From positions 124,001 through 188,000 of the forward strand of contig NZ_JADEUG010000001.1 in NCBI RefSeq assembly GCF_015163665.1: DNA of 64,000 bases. The letters run 5' to 3'. Below, in pieces: positions 26,785 to 35,936 of this stretch (position 1 is the first letter of the stretch; every line of letters starts with the position of its first letter). A model generated the notes under the pieces. It was not told where the DNA came from. It made no database searches and saw only the letters and a list, made by a program, of their open reading frames with translations. Both the position numbers and the translations under genes were made by a program. This DNA is from Xenorhabdus sp. BG5 (lineage in GTDB: Bacteria; Pseudomonadota; Gammaproteobacteria; Enterobacterales; Enterobacteriaceae).

Positions 26785-27474
26785 ATGCTACGTCCTACTG
26801 TTTTGAAATTATCATTGCAACCACACGAACCGCACGAGAATGAAATTCATCATCAAGAAAACTTCAGGATGAAGTGGTTTTATAATAATCAAGGTGTTTC
26901 TTTTGTTAGCTATAATAGTGAACAAATGAAGTGGCTTAATGAGGCAATGGAAGAAATAAAATCATCGTTGACAGGCCGTCAATTGCTTCAGCGTATCGAC
27001 GCAGCATTAAGAAGTAAACAACTCAAGTTATCTATTCATCTCAGTACCCAGGATACAGGCGTTAAAGCACATAAAGATCGTTACGCTGGCAATTATCTGG
27101 GAACGGGATCTGATTTTTATTGCAATCTTAGACAAAATAGTCAAATGCGGGAGGACGAGAGGAAAAAAGAAAATGCATGTATTGTATTTCATGAGCTGCT
27201 CCATGTTCTCCATAATCTAGAAGGAAAACGTCTCATGAACAGCGAGTTAAACCAAGGTTTTCACCCTCTCCTGCTTGAGGAAGCAAAAACAGTTGGCTTA
27301 GGGAAATACTCTGCTGGAAACCTTTCAGAAAACGCATTCAGATATGAAAAGGGATATCCCCGCAGAACCTTTTATCAACATTATAATGATATTACTGTAA
27401 ATGACGATGATACGGTAAGAAAAGGACCAGGCAATCATATATCCAAATTCCCACCCCTTTACTTTAAAAAGTAG
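26785..27474 (+). CDS. M91 family zinc metallopeptidase, NleD/HopH-type effector homologue
   Basis: 229 aa from the ATG at 26785, which has an excellent Shine-Dalgarno (taaggaga) at 7 bp; upstream in-frame starts at 26698 and 26710 lack one. This gives the size of EPEC NleD (232 aa). The zinc motif HELLH is at residues 136-140, close to its position in NleD, and the C-terminal part contains 'TVGLGKYSAGNLSENAFRYE'-like family sequence. NleD cleaves host JNK and p38 MAP kinases after type III injection. No secretion signal or chaperone gene is seen. How it would reach a host cell here is unknown, as Xenorhabdus generally lacks T3SS while Photorhabdus has one. Confidence 0.82.
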   Translation: MLRPTVLKLSLQPHEPHENEIHHQENFRMKWFYNNQGVSFVSYNSEQMKWLNEAMEEIKSSLTGRQLLQRIDAALRSKQLKLSIHLSTQDTGVKAHKDRYAGNYLGTGSDFYCNLRQNSQMREDERKKENACIVFHELLHVLHNLEGKRLMNSELNQGFHPLLLEEAKTVGLGKYSAGNLSENAFRYEKGYPRRTFYQHYNDITVNDDDTVRKGPGNHISKFPPLYFKK

Positions 27475-27544
27475 ATATTTAATCTTTGAAAGGACTCATC
27501 AATGTTAGCAGACAAAAAACCTATCTCCCTCCCTTTTTTTAAGA

Positions 27545-27577
27545 AAAGAGCTTCGGGTTATAAATCCGAAGCTCTTT
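27545..27577. terminator. shared terminator of the M91 gene and pntB
   Basis: Perfect 12-bp stem aaagagcttcgg / ccgaagctcttt with a 9-nt loop, between the convergent M91 gene and pntB. The T-rich tail is on the minus strand side (CTTTTCTT), so pntB termination is favoured. Confidence 0.75.
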
Positions 27578-27597
27578 GGAACCTGATCCCATTTCAG

Positions 27598-28986
27598 TTA
27601 TAAAGCTCGAAGGATGGCTTCGACACTCTCTTTCGCATCACCAAACAACATTTGTGTATTGTCTTTAAAGAATAATGGATTTTGCACTCCGGCATATCCC
27701 GTATTCATCGAACGTTTAAATACGATAACATTTTGTGCTTTCCAGACTTCTAAAACCGGCATGCCAGCAATAGGACTTGAAGGATCTTCCTGAGCAGCTG
27801 GGTTTACGGTGTCATTGGCTCCTATAACTAAAACCGTATCCGTTTCAGCAAAATCGTCATTAATTTCATCCATTTCTAAGACAATATCGTAAGGAACTTT
27901 AGCTTCGGCAAGTAATACGTTCATATGACCTGGTAACCGTCCAGCAACAGGGTGAATGCCAAAGCGAACATTTATGCCCTTCTCTCGTAATTTGGCGGTA
28001 ATGTCATGAACAGGATACTGCGCTTGGGCAACTGCCATACCGTAGCCTGGGGTAATGATGACTGAGGTGGAATTTTTCAACAGTTCAGCGACGTCTTCCG
28101 CAGTTGTTTCCCTGTACTCTCCTAGCTCTTGATCATCACCTGAAGAACTGCCATCTGTACCGAAACCACCCGCGATGACACTGATAAAGGAACGGTTCAT
28201 CGCCTTACACATAATATAAGAAAGAATTGCCCCCGAAGAACCCACTAAGGCACCCGTGACGATCAGCAAGTCATTACTTAACATAAAACCGGCTGCCGCA
28301 GCCGCCCAGCCTGAATATGAGTTCAGCATGGAAATAACGACTGGCATATCTGCCCCGCCAATCGAGGCCACTAAATGCCAGCCAAAAGCGAGCGCGATAA
28401 CTGTCATCACCAGCAAGGTGAAAACTTGTAAGCCAACCGTTTCTGTTTTGATAAAGGTGAACATTAAGAGCAAGGAGACGATCAATGCCGCCAAATTAAG
28501 TTTGTGCCGATGTGGCAACATCAATGGCTTGGAAGAAATTTTTCCACGTAATTTACCAAATGCGACAACTGAGCCAGTAAAGGTTACAGCACCAATAAAT
28601 ACCCCAAGGAAAACTTCTGTCAGATGAATGTTTTCCATAATAGCGCTGGCAAAATTATCATGAGTGATAAAACTATTGAACCCAACCAGAACCGCCGCTA
28701 AACCGACAAAACTGTGCAGGATAGCCACCAATTCTGGCATTTCAGTCATCTCCACTTTTTTGGCAAGACGAATACCAATAACCGCACCGATGACCATCGC
28801 TAAAATAATCCAGCCAATTTTGCCAGTATCAGGCCCTAATATCGTGGCAATCAGGGCAATTGCCATACCAACGATACCCAAAATGTTACCGCGTCTGGAA
28901 CTTTCGTGACGGGAAAGTCCGGCAAGACTGAAAATAAACAAAATGGCGGCAACAATATAGGCAGCTGTAACTATTCCGTTCGACAT
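27598..28986 (-). CDS. pntB: NAD(P) transhydrogenase subunit beta
   Basis: 462 aa, identical in length to E. coli PntB. The N-terminal two thirds hold the membrane domain (about nine helices) that carries the proton path, and the C-terminal domain III binds NADP(H) with '[13 protein letters not shown]' (about 315-327) and '[12 protein letters not shown]'. With PntA it couples proton entry to hydride transfer from NADH to NADP+. It lies 10 bp after pntA in the same operon. Confidence 0.97.
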   Translation of the reverse strand: MSNGIVTAAYIVAAILFIFSLAGLSRHESSRRGNILGIVGMAIALIATILGPDTGKIGWIILAMVIGAVIGIRLAKKVEMTEMPELVAILHSFVGLAAVLVGFNSFITHDNFASAIMENIHLTEVFLGVFIGAVTFTGSVVAFGKLRGKISSKPLMLPHRHKLNLAALIVSLLLMFTFIKTETVGLQVFTLLVMTVIALAFGWHLVASIGGADMPVVISMLNSYSGWAAAAAGFMLSNDLLIVTGALVGSSGAILSYIMCKAMNRSFISVIAGGFGTDGSSSGDDQELGEYRETTAEDVAELLKNSTSVIITPGYGMAVAQAQYPVHDITAKLREKGINVRFGIHPVAGRLPGHMNVLLAEAKVPYDIVLEMDEINDDFAETDTVLVIGANDTVNPAAQEDPSSPIAGMPVLEVWKAQNVIVFKRSMNTGYAGVQNPLFFKDNTQMLFGDAKESVEAILRAL

Positions 28987-28996
28987 AAGTTACCCC

Positions 28997-30532
28997 CTAT
29001 CCTTTACGAAACATTTTCAGCATACGTTGAGTGACTGTAAAGCCACCGAAAATATTGATGCTGGCAATTAACACGGCAATGAATGAGAAGAAACTTACCC
29101 ATCCCCCTTCCCCAATTTGCAGTACGGCGCCAACCACAATGATCCCGGAAATCGCGTTGGTGACGGACATTAATGGTGTATGCAATGAGTGACTGACATT
29201 CCAGACAACGTAATAACCGACCACACAGGACAAGGCAAAAACCGTAAAATGAGATAAAAATTCTTTTGGCGCAATGTGTGCTAACCAACCATACAAAATT
29301 ATCGCTAGTGCGAGTGCTCCATATTTCAGCCACGGAGATTTAGGCTTTTCTGCTGGTTTCTCTTCTTTTTTTACTGATGTCGGTTTGGTCGTTGCTGGTT
29401 GGGCTGAAACTTGGATAGGTGGAGCTGGCCAGGTGATTTCACCTTCTTTAATGACAGTAACACCACGAACAACAACATCATCAAAATCAATGGTGATTTC
29501 GCCATTTTTTTCTTTGCACAGGAGTTTCAGCAAATTGACCAGATTTGATCCATAAAGTTGTGATGATTGAGTCGGCAATCGGCTGGGTAAATCTGTATAA
29601 CCGATAATTTTTACCCCATTTGCTGTCACAACCAGTTGATTGGCTTGCGTGTATTCACAGTTGCCGCCATTTTGAGCAGCCAGATCGACAATCACGCTAC
29701 CCGGTTTCATGGAATCAACCATTTCTTTTGTGATAAGCCGTGGTGCCGGTTTCCCCGGAATTAATGCAGTTGTCACGATAATATCGACTTCTTTTGCTTG
29801 TGCAGCAAACAATTCCATTTCTGCTTTGATAAAAGCTTCTGACATCACTTTTGCATAACCATCACCACTACCCGCTTCTTCTTTGAAATTGAATTCCAAG
29901 AATTCAGCCCCCATGCTTTGTACTTGCTCCTTTACTTCCGGTCGTGTATCAAAAGCACGGACAATCGCACCAAGGCTACCGGCTGCACCAATTGCTGCTA
30001 ATCCGGCAACGCCTGCGCCAATAATCATGACCTTAGCTGGTGGTATTTTGCCTGCCGCTGTAATTTGTCCCGTGAAAAAACGGCCAAATTCATGGGCGGA
30101 TTCAACAATGGCACGATAACCCGCAATATTTGCCATTGAGCTGAGGGCATCTAAAGATTGTGCACGGGAAATTCGTGGAACGGCGTCCATAGCAAAAACA
30201 GTGACCTTACGTTCTGCTAATTTTGCCATTAATGCCGGATTTTGCGCTGGCCAAATAAAACTAATCAGCGCCGCACCTTCTTTCATTAAGGCAATTTCAT
30301 CATCTTCAGGGGCGTTTACTTTTAAAATAATATCTGATTGCCAAACTTGATGGATTTCCGCTATATCAGCGCCTGCTTTTTGGTAAGCAATATCACTAAA
30401 ACTCGCAAGTTGCCCTGCTCCTGTCTCAACTGTGACGTTAAACCCCAATTTCTGCAATTGCTCCACGGTTGATGGTGTGGCAGCAACGCGTGCCTCATTG
30501 GAAAGTCGCTCTTTTGGTACACCAATACGCAT
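28997..30532 (-). CDS. pntA: NAD(P) transhydrogenase subunit alpha
   Basis: 511 aa (E. coli PntA 510). The N-terminal domain I is of the alanine dehydrogenase type ('[17 protein letters not shown]' start; NAD-binding '[18 protein letters not shown]' about 170-187), and the C-terminal part carries about four membrane helices. A Lys/Pro-rich linker (about 385-402) joins them. It is divergent from ydgH, as in E. coli. Confidence 0.97.
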   Translation of the reverse strand: MRIGVPKERLSNEARVAATPSTVEQLQKLGFNVTVETGAGQLASFSDIAYQKAGADIAEIHQVWQSDIILKVNAPEDDEIALMKEGAALISFIWPAQNPALMAKLAERKVTVFAMDAVPRISRAQSLDALSSMANIAGYRAIVESAHEFGRFFTGQITAAGKIPPAKVMIIGAGVAGLAAIGAAGSLGAIVRAFDTRPEVKEQVQSMGAEFLEFNFKEEAGSGDGYAKVMSEAFIKAEMELFAAQAKEVDIIVTTALIPGKPAPRLITKEMVDSMKPGSVIVDLAAQNGGNCEYTQANQLVVTANGVKIIGYTDLPSRLPTQSSQLYGSNLVNLLKLLCKEKNGEITIDFDDVVVRGVTVIKEGEITWPAPPIQVSAQPATTKPTSVKKEEKPAEKPKSPWLKYGALALAIILYGWLAHIAPKEFLSHFTVFALSCVVGYYVVWNVSHSLHTPLMSVTNAISGIIVVGAVLQIGEGGWVSFFSFIAVLIASINIFGGFTVTQRMLKMFRKG

Positions 30533-30910
30533 AATGTTTCCTTCTTTAAGAATGAAATATTGCTGATTATTACCTTGTTGATGCTTATTTAACGATTAGA
30601 TTGACTTTATTGCTGCTATCAGCAAAACCTATCAATAGAATACCAAATAGTAACTTAATGAAAATAATGTCAACGCATTATCATAAAAACAAAGTGACCT
30701 TTTAATGTAAACAATTATTTAGTTCGTATAACTTACTATATTTATTAAAATTCTTAGTGTCATATACTAAAAGCTAGCAATCGTTTCTTTAGAAGGCATA
30801 ATTTCTTGCGACAATTGGCATTATTACATGTAATAATTGCGTTCTATGTGATGCATAACAATGTTCAGCACGTTATAAATATTTTAATGCGCAAGGCGAA
30901 AGGATTTTTT
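30533..30910. promoter_or_regulatory. pntA / ydgH divergent promoter region
   Basis: 378 bp, AT-rich. The words tagtgtcatatactaaaagc at about 30756-30776 resemble an extended -10 region for ydgH. A TTG-initiated extension of the ydgH frame from 30806 lacks a ribosome site and a signal-peptide logic, so I treat it as untranslated leader. Confidence 0.4.
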
Positions 30911-31864
30911 ATGAAGCTGAAGACAACGATCATCGCGATTGCGGTGTTCTCACTAACCACGATGACCGCTGCACATGCGGCTAAAGAATTAACTCCAGAA
31001 CAAGCGGCAGAGCTTAAACCTTTTGAGCGGATCTCAGTTACTGGTCGTTTTAATGCAATTTATGAAGCTGCGGATGCGGTTTCCCGTCAGGCCGATAAAA
31101 AAGGCGCTGACAGTTTTTATATTCAAAGTCTTGATGATCTTAATGGTCGAGGTAATTTGCGTGTTGTCGCCGATTTGTACCACAAAGATGCGGAAAAAGC
31201 AGATAAAACACCTAACTATCGTGTCTATCGTGGCATCAAAGAGTTACCTAAAGCTGAAGCTATCACTTTAGAGCCTTTCGATACTGTGACAGTAAATGGT
31301 TATTTCCCGACCGATCCTGATCTGAAAGAAGCTCTCGCTAAGGCAGCTAAAAAGAAAGATGCAGCCTCTTTCTTTATCGTCCGTGATATTGCACCGAATA
31401 ATGGCGGAAACCAAGTCGTCACAGCCTATGTTTATAAAGAAGACGCACCAAAACGTAAGGTTCAGTCTAGTGAAGCGGTGATCCCAGCCGATTCTGAGGC
31501 AGGACGCCAGGCTCTGGCTCAAGGCGGAGAGGAAGCCAAGAAAGTTGAGATTCCAGGCGTTGCTTCTTCAACGTCAACAAGCAATGTAGTTGGTCGCTTT
31601 TTTGAAACCCAGTCATCAAAAGGTGGCCGTTACACTGTAACTTTACCTGATGGTACAAAAATTCAAGAGTTGAATAAAGCCTCCGCCGCTTTGATGGCAC
31701 CATTCGATTCCGTTACTTTTTCTGGTTATTACACTACCGCTCCTGAAGTTTCTTATCAGGTTGCTAAGCGTGCAGCAGAGAAAGGCGCAAAATATTACCA
31801 TATCACACGAGAATGGCAGTCTAATGGTGGTAACGTTACCATCAGTGCAGATTTATTCAAATAA
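30911..31864 (+). CDS. ydgH: YdgH, periplasmic protein with three BhsA/McbA-type repeats
   Basis: 317 aa from the ATG at 30911 (E. coli YdgH 314); this start begins the Sec signal peptide, with cleavage near 'AAHAA'. Three YdgH/BhsA/McbA-like (DUF1471) domains follow at about 45-105, 120-175 and 225-315, with the recurrent phrases 'FERISVTGRF', 'FDTVTVNGYF' and 'FDSVTFSGYY'. These domains are found in envelope stress and biofilm proteins. The gene is monocistronic, ending in a strong terminator. Confidence 0.93.
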   Translation: MKLKTTIIAIAVFSLTTMTAAHAAKELTPEQAAELKPFERISVTGRFNAIYEAADAVSRQADKKGADSFYIQSLDDLNGRGNLRVVADLYHKDAEKADKTPNYRVYRGIKELPKAEAITLEPFDTVTVNGYFPTDPDLKEALAKAAKKKDAASFFIVRDIAPNNGGNQVVTAYVYKEDAPKRKVQSSEAVIPADSEAGRQALAQGGEEAKKVEIPGVASSTSTSNVVGRFFETQSSKGGRYTVTLPDGTKIQELNKASAALMAPFDSVTFSGYYTTAPEVSYQVAKRAAEKGAKYYHITREWQSNGGNVTISADLFK

Positions 31865-32412
31865 TCATACATATAGTTCAGCCATTCTTGTAAAAAGGCA
31901 CAAGTATTATTTGTGCCTTTTTTTGTTGTATTTCTTTGGTAATTCATGATTTATTTTCTTCAATAACCCCTTGAAAATTAACAATTCAATAACGTTATAA
32001 TGCGGCATGATTTGCTGGTTATCCTATTCATCCTTCCTTTTTATTAATACTATTTACATAATTGTTTGTTATTTGTTTCAATAGAGTAAAATATATAACT
32101 AATATTATCCAAAGTGTTTATCTTGTGGTCATCTCCATGTTTATTCAGGCAATAACACACATTATAAAAATTATCCGTAATTTGTTTTCTTACTCCTCTG
32201 CATAATTTTATGCATAAAATTTATATTTTTTTGCATAGTAAACCATTGCATACATTCCTTTCACTCCGTAGAATCGCCCTGTTTTTAGCTTTATCGACTA
32301 AATCCATTCTGCAATCCATCGCATGGATGCAATAAATGTCCAATATGTGTTCGATATTCAGAACAAATGTTCTGGCTAATCGTGTCGGTTATATTTTTTT
32401 AGGAACGTATCT
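31865..32412. promoter_or_regulatory. 548-bp ydgI upstream region with TGCAT half-site cluster
   Basis: No ORF is supported. TGCAT occurs at 32199, 32211, 32232 and 32247, and 32204-32221 is an 18-bp perfect palindrome (AATTTTATGCATAAAATT). Paired TGCAT-like half-sites resemble ARG boxes bound by ArgR. Because YdgI resembles arginine/ornithine antiporters, ArgR control would make sense, but the match to the ARG consensus is imperfect. Confidence 0.35.
31894..31924 (+). terminator. terminator after ydgH
   Basis: Perfect stem aaaggcacaa / ttgtgccttt with a 7-nt loop and a T-tract. Confidence 0.9.
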
Positions 32413-33804
32413 TTGGAAAAGAAATTAGGCCTTACGTCTCTGACCGCACTGGTATTCAGTTCAATGGTCGGTGCCGGCGTATTCAGTTTGCCGCAAAATA
32501 TGGCGCAAGCAGGCAGTCCTGCTGCATTGATGATTGGTTGGGGAATAACGGGCATTGGTATTCTCTTTTTGGCCACTTCCTTACTTTTACTCTCACGACT
32601 GCGCCCTGATTTGGATAGCGGGATTTTTACTTATGCAAGAGAAGGTTTTGGGGAGTTAGTTGGATTCTGTTCTGCATGGGGATATTGGTTCTGCGCCATT
32701 ATTGCCAATGTTTCTTATTTAGTTATTGTCTTTGCCGCGTTAAGTTTTTTCACCGATACCGAACACGCAGTAATTTTTGGTGATGGCAATACCTGGCAAT
32801 CGTTAATCGGTGAATCTATTTTACTTTGGTTCGTGCATTGGCTGGTATTGCGCGGTGTACAAACAGCTGCGGGGGTTAACCTGCTGGCGACAATGGCAAA
32901 ATTATTACCATTAACCCTATTTATTATCTTAGCTGTCATCGCGTTCAAAATGGATGTGTTTTCTTTTGATTTCAGTGGCGTTGAGATGGGGGTTCCTGTT
33001 TGGCAGCAAGTTAAAGATACGATGCTAATTACACTATGGGTTTTCATCGGTGTAGAAGGTGCAGTTGTTGTTTCAGCCAGAGCCAGAAGACGCCAGGATA
33101 TTGGTATCGCAACTATGCTGGCTGTTATTTCAGCACTAGGGGTATATGTGCTAGTTACCTTGCTTTCACTAGGATTGGTCACCAGGCCTGAATTAGCAGC
33201 TATGCGTAACCCTTCTATGGCAAATTTAATGGTCAGGCTAATGGGGTCGGCGGGTGAAATTGTGATTGTGGCTGGCTTGATCATCTCTGTTTGTGGTGCT
33301 TACTTAAGCTGGACAATCATGGCAGCAGAAGTCCCCTTTATTGCTTCCTTACACGGTTCATTCCCTAAAGTATTCAAAAAACAAAACAGCAAGAAAGCAC
33401 CTGAATCATCACTTTGGATCACAAATGGCGCTGTTCAACTCTCTTTGATTTTAATTTGGTTAAGCGGCAGTAATTACAACACATTACTCTCTATTGCTTC
33501 TGAGATGATCCTTGTTCCTTACTTTCTTGTCGGTGCATTTTTAGTGAAAGTTTCCTTTCAACGTGGTAGCCGTGCTTTACTCTTTATTGCTTTGGGTTCT
33601 TGTACTTATGGGTTATGGTTACTTTACGCTTCGGGGCTAATGCACCTCTTACTTTCGGTAGTATTATACGCTCCTGGATTGCTGGTTTTTCTGTACGCAC
33701 GTAGACAAAATCAGGAAAAAGTACCGTTAACTGTTACAGAAAAATCGGCTATTGTGGTTTTGTTTTTGATAGCGTTCCCGTCTACATGGCAATTAATGCA
33801 CTAA
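32413..33804 (+). CDS. ydgI: YdgI, APC-family basic amino acid/polyamine antiporter (ArcD-like)
   Basis: 463 aa (E. coli YdgI 460) with 12 or so membrane helices. The start is TTG at 32413, preceded by an AGGA ribosome site, and gives the same N-terminus as E. coli ('MEKKLGLTSLTALVFSSM'). The first helix has the APC-family 'SSMVGAGVFSLP' motif, and helix 6 contains 'LWVFIGVEGAVVVSARA'. It probably exchanges arginine with ornithine or a related pair. Its position after ydgH matches E. coli. Confidence 0.93.
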   Translation: MEKKLGLTSLTALVFSSMVGAGVFSLPQNMAQAGSPAALMIGWGITGIGILFLATSLLLLSRLRPDLDSGIFTYAREGFGELVGFCSAWGYWFCAIIANVSYLVIVFAALSFFTDTEHAVIFGDGNTWQSLIGESILLWFVHWLVLRGVQTAAGVNLLATMAKLLPLTLFIILAVIAFKMDVFSFDFSGVEMGVPVWQQVKDTMLITLWVFIGVEGAVVVSARARRRQDIGIATMLAVISALGVYVLVTLLSLGLVTRPELAAMRNPSMANLMVRLMGSAGEIVIVAGLIISVCGAYLSWTIMAAEVPFIASLHGSFPKVFKKQNSKKAPESSLWITNGAVQLSLILIWLSGSNYNTLLSIASEMILVPYFLVGAFLVKVSFQRGSRALLFIALGSCTYGLWLLYASGLMHLLLSVVLYAPGLLVFLYARRQNQEKVPLTVTEKSAIVVLFLIAFPSTWQLMH

Positions 33805-34230
33805 TCATCATTTACTACAATACAGCGTATCTTCAAAATTCAAAAATTAACCACTCCAAAGAATCCGGCCTTTGTGCCGGTTTTTTAATATCCCATTGTT
33901 GACCTTTGGCTTGGCACAAGGTAATTGAGGACAAACTTACCCCCCTACTGCTCGATGGACACTGGTTCAAAAAAATAGGGGCTGACCATGGCCGAAAAAA
34001 GTATTGATCTGATGCTTTAATTTTTGGATGATAGAATTGCTAGGCGCAGCTTAGCTACAATCCCAGTTTATACTCAATAAACTGTTAATAAAAAAATTTG
34101 CGACAAGCACCCTTTACTCTACAAGCCATTAACTCAACTACATTTGTGACAAGCTCCCTATTGTCCGTTACCGATTTATAAAAACAGGCAATTTGAGAGA
34201 AAATTTATATTCCTTTAGAAGGATAATATT
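33805..34230. other. 426-bp region with insertion-sequence remnant and direct repeats
   Basis: After the ydgI terminator comes tggacactggttcaaaaaaatag (33957 on, quoted in part) and an ATG at 33988 opening a ten-codon frame (MAEKSIDLML, then stop). This looks like the decayed start of a transposase gene. At 34097-34113 and 34143-34159 is a direct repeat, tttgYgacaagcWccct, with two mismatches, just upstream of the small-peptide gene. Confidence 0.4.
33865..33886 (+). terminator. terminator after ydgI
   Basis: Stem ccggc / gccgg with a 6-nt loop and six T residues. Confidence 0.85.
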
Positions 34231-34431
34231 ATGAAAAAAATAGTCTTAGCTTTATCAATAACTTTCGCTATCTTTTCTAATTTCGGCGTAGGTATTGCGA
34301 GTGCACACGAAGCAAACACTGGGCTTCTAAAGCCCAATGTTCTTTTCGCTTGTGAAGGTAACACAAAATGCATGAAAAATTGTGCAGCTAAATTATGGTG
34401 GTCCCCCATACTGCTAGCCGCATGTCTTTAA
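34231..34431 (+). CDS. small secreted cysteine-containing peptide
   Basis: 66 aa with a strong ribosome site (agaaggat) before ATG. A Sec signal peptide ends near 'GIASA'. The mature peptide of about 41 residues starts HEANTG and holds four cysteines (in 'FACEGNTKCMKNCAAKL' and 'AACL'), which could form two disulfides. It is hydrophobic at the C-terminus. No family is recognised. It is followed 9 bp later by a small membrane-type ORF, an arrangement reminiscent of a bacteriocin with its immunity protein; that function is inferred only. Confidence 0.62.
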   Translation: MKKIVLALSITFAIFSNFGVGIASAHEANTGLLKPNVLFACEGNTKCMKNCAAKLWWSPILLAACL

Positions 34432-34440
34432 TAAAATATT

Positions 34441-34656
34441 TTGTTTAAAATTTTCCATATCCATAAAGATGGGTTGGATTTCAACAAAGTTAAAAAGCGT
34501 ATAATTCGTTCAGAGGCCCCACACGGTTATGGTTTTTTGTGTCGATGTGGGGTCTTATTTGAAGTGGTTTGTGTGATACTGTCATTTTTTCTTGGTGGAC
34601 TTGTATTTTTTTGTTGTAGTTTGGTTGTTTTTTTTGTTCTTAACAGTATGTTGTAA
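34441..34656 (+). CDS. possible small membrane protein, partner of the upstream peptide
   Basis: 71 codons from a TTG at 34441, without a convincing ribosome site. A basic N-terminal half precedes a strongly hydrophobic C-terminus with one or two membrane segments ('VVCVILSFFLGGLVFF', 'SLVVFFVLNSML'). The message could also fold a hairpin (ccccaca / tgtgggg, 34518-34554). Because start and coding bias are poor, it may not be translated. If real, its place 9 bp after the peptide gene suggests co-translation. Confidence 0.35.
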   Translation: MFKIFHIHKDGLDFNKVKKRIIRSEAPHGYGFLCRCGVLFEVVCVILSFFLGGLVFFCCSLVVFFVLNSML

Positions 34657-35322
34657 CTAAAATAATATAAGGAAGGTCATTTTATAATCAACCCATAAGA
34701 ATTAATTCTGTTTTCTTATCTATATATTCTTCAAATATATAGAACTTGAACTATGGCAGGTAGTTATCATAAAGACTTTGTCAATAAAAAGTTAACTTTA
34801 AGCAGATTCAATTCATTATCATTTAGCCTAAAAATAGATTTAACATCTTACATTATTAAAATAATCAGATACAAAAATTAAAAGATAGGAAATACGTTAC
34901 AAACAAATAATAAATTTATAATATTTAGTTAAAATTTTAACAAAAAAGTAAAATTTAAATATATTATGTGTTTTGCAGCATTTTTATTTTTACAGAATGT
35001 CTGCAATTAATAATTAATCTTATAAAACAGAATAAAAATTCATTGATGCTCAGAAAAAAATCTATGTTATGCATAACAATTCTATTAATTTTCACACAAT
35101 AGCTTAAAACTTCAAATTATGAGATTAGTCAAGTTATTATTTTGATCTTTGTTAATTACTCGCTACTATATTTTTACCTCATCTGTTGATGAGAAAACTC
35201 TTTGTTATTTTTCAGAAGTAAACCTAAGCGATCCGTTGCTGTATTCATATACGGAACAAACATTAACTCAATAATCTGTTTCTCTGTCGAATAAGTTCTT
35301 CAGAGGTGGGATGTATTAAAAA
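34657..35322. promoter_or_regulatory. 666-bp AT-rich region upstream of the fimbrial operon
   Basis: No ORF is supported. It is unusually AT-rich with many A- and T-runs, the sort of DNA bound by H-NS. A 12-bp perfect palindrome GTTATGCATAAC is at 35066-35077. No pair of long inverted repeats marking an invertible promoter was found, and no recombinase gene is beside the operon. The major subunit has a ribosome site (cagaggtggg) at 35301-35310. Confidence 0.45.
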
Positions 35323-35856
35323 ATGAAAACCAAGTTAATTATTTCATCTTTATTTGTTTCATCTGTATTTATGTCCGCGGCCCATGCTGCTGATGGGCAA
35401 ATTAAATTTACGGGAAAAATTACCGCCACTGCCTGTAAAGTTGATTCAAATTCGGCTAATCAAACCGTAAATATGGGAACTATCAGCTCAAATTCATTTG
35501 CTGGGGCTTATAGTACTTCATCCCCTACCCGTTTTAGTATTAAATTGTCCGACTGCCCACAAAATTACCAACACGCACAGGTCAAATTTGACGGCCAGTC
35601 GGACAGAGCTAGTAGCCGATTTTTAGCGTTAACCGCCGGTAATGGCGGAGAGAATCCAGCTCAAGGTGTCGCAATTGCACTTTATGAAGATGACAGTAAT
35701 ACCATGATCAATCTGGCAGAAAATTCACGCCCCCAGTATTCCTCACAGAGAAAAACAGAAGAATTGAGATTCGTTGCCAAATACATAGCAACAGCTAAAA
35801 ACGTGACTCCAGGTGCGGGTGACGCAGTTGCTAACTTCACTATTATCTATAACTAA
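35323..35856 (+). CDS. type 1-like major fimbrial subunit
   Basis: 177 aa with a Sec signal peptide (cleavage near 'AAHA'). The mature protein has the pilin layout: N-terminal donor strand ('DGQIKFTGKITATACKV'), a conserved disulfide pair (Cys in 'TATACKV' and 'LSDCPQN'), and a C-terminal strand ending 'ANFTIIYN' with the penultimate Tyr needed for chaperone recognition. It would be the main shaft component, the first gene of a four-gene chaperone-usher operon. Confidence 0.92.
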   Translation: MKTKLIISSLFVSSVFMSAAHAADGQIKFTGKITATACKVDSNSANQTVNMGTISSNSFAGAYSTSSPTRFSIKLSDCPQNYQHAQVKFDGQSDRASSRFLALTAGNGGENPAQGVAIALYEDDSNTMINLAENSRPQYSSQRKTEELRFVAKYIATAKNVTPGAGDAVANFTIIYN

Positions 35857-35936
35857 CTACCTATAACCAAAGGAAGTTATGGCAGGGAAGCCAAAACAAT
35901 ATCACTCTGGTCTAAATATTGTTTGGAGCGACCACT

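Noticed and set aside
30806..30910. N-terminal extension of YdgH by 35 residues
   Set aside because: It would bury the signal peptide; the ATG at 30911 matches the E. coli start.
34681..35322. Invertible fimbrial promoter
   Set aside because: No pair of inverted repeats longer than about 10 bp was found by eye in the region, and no recombinase gene is adjacent.
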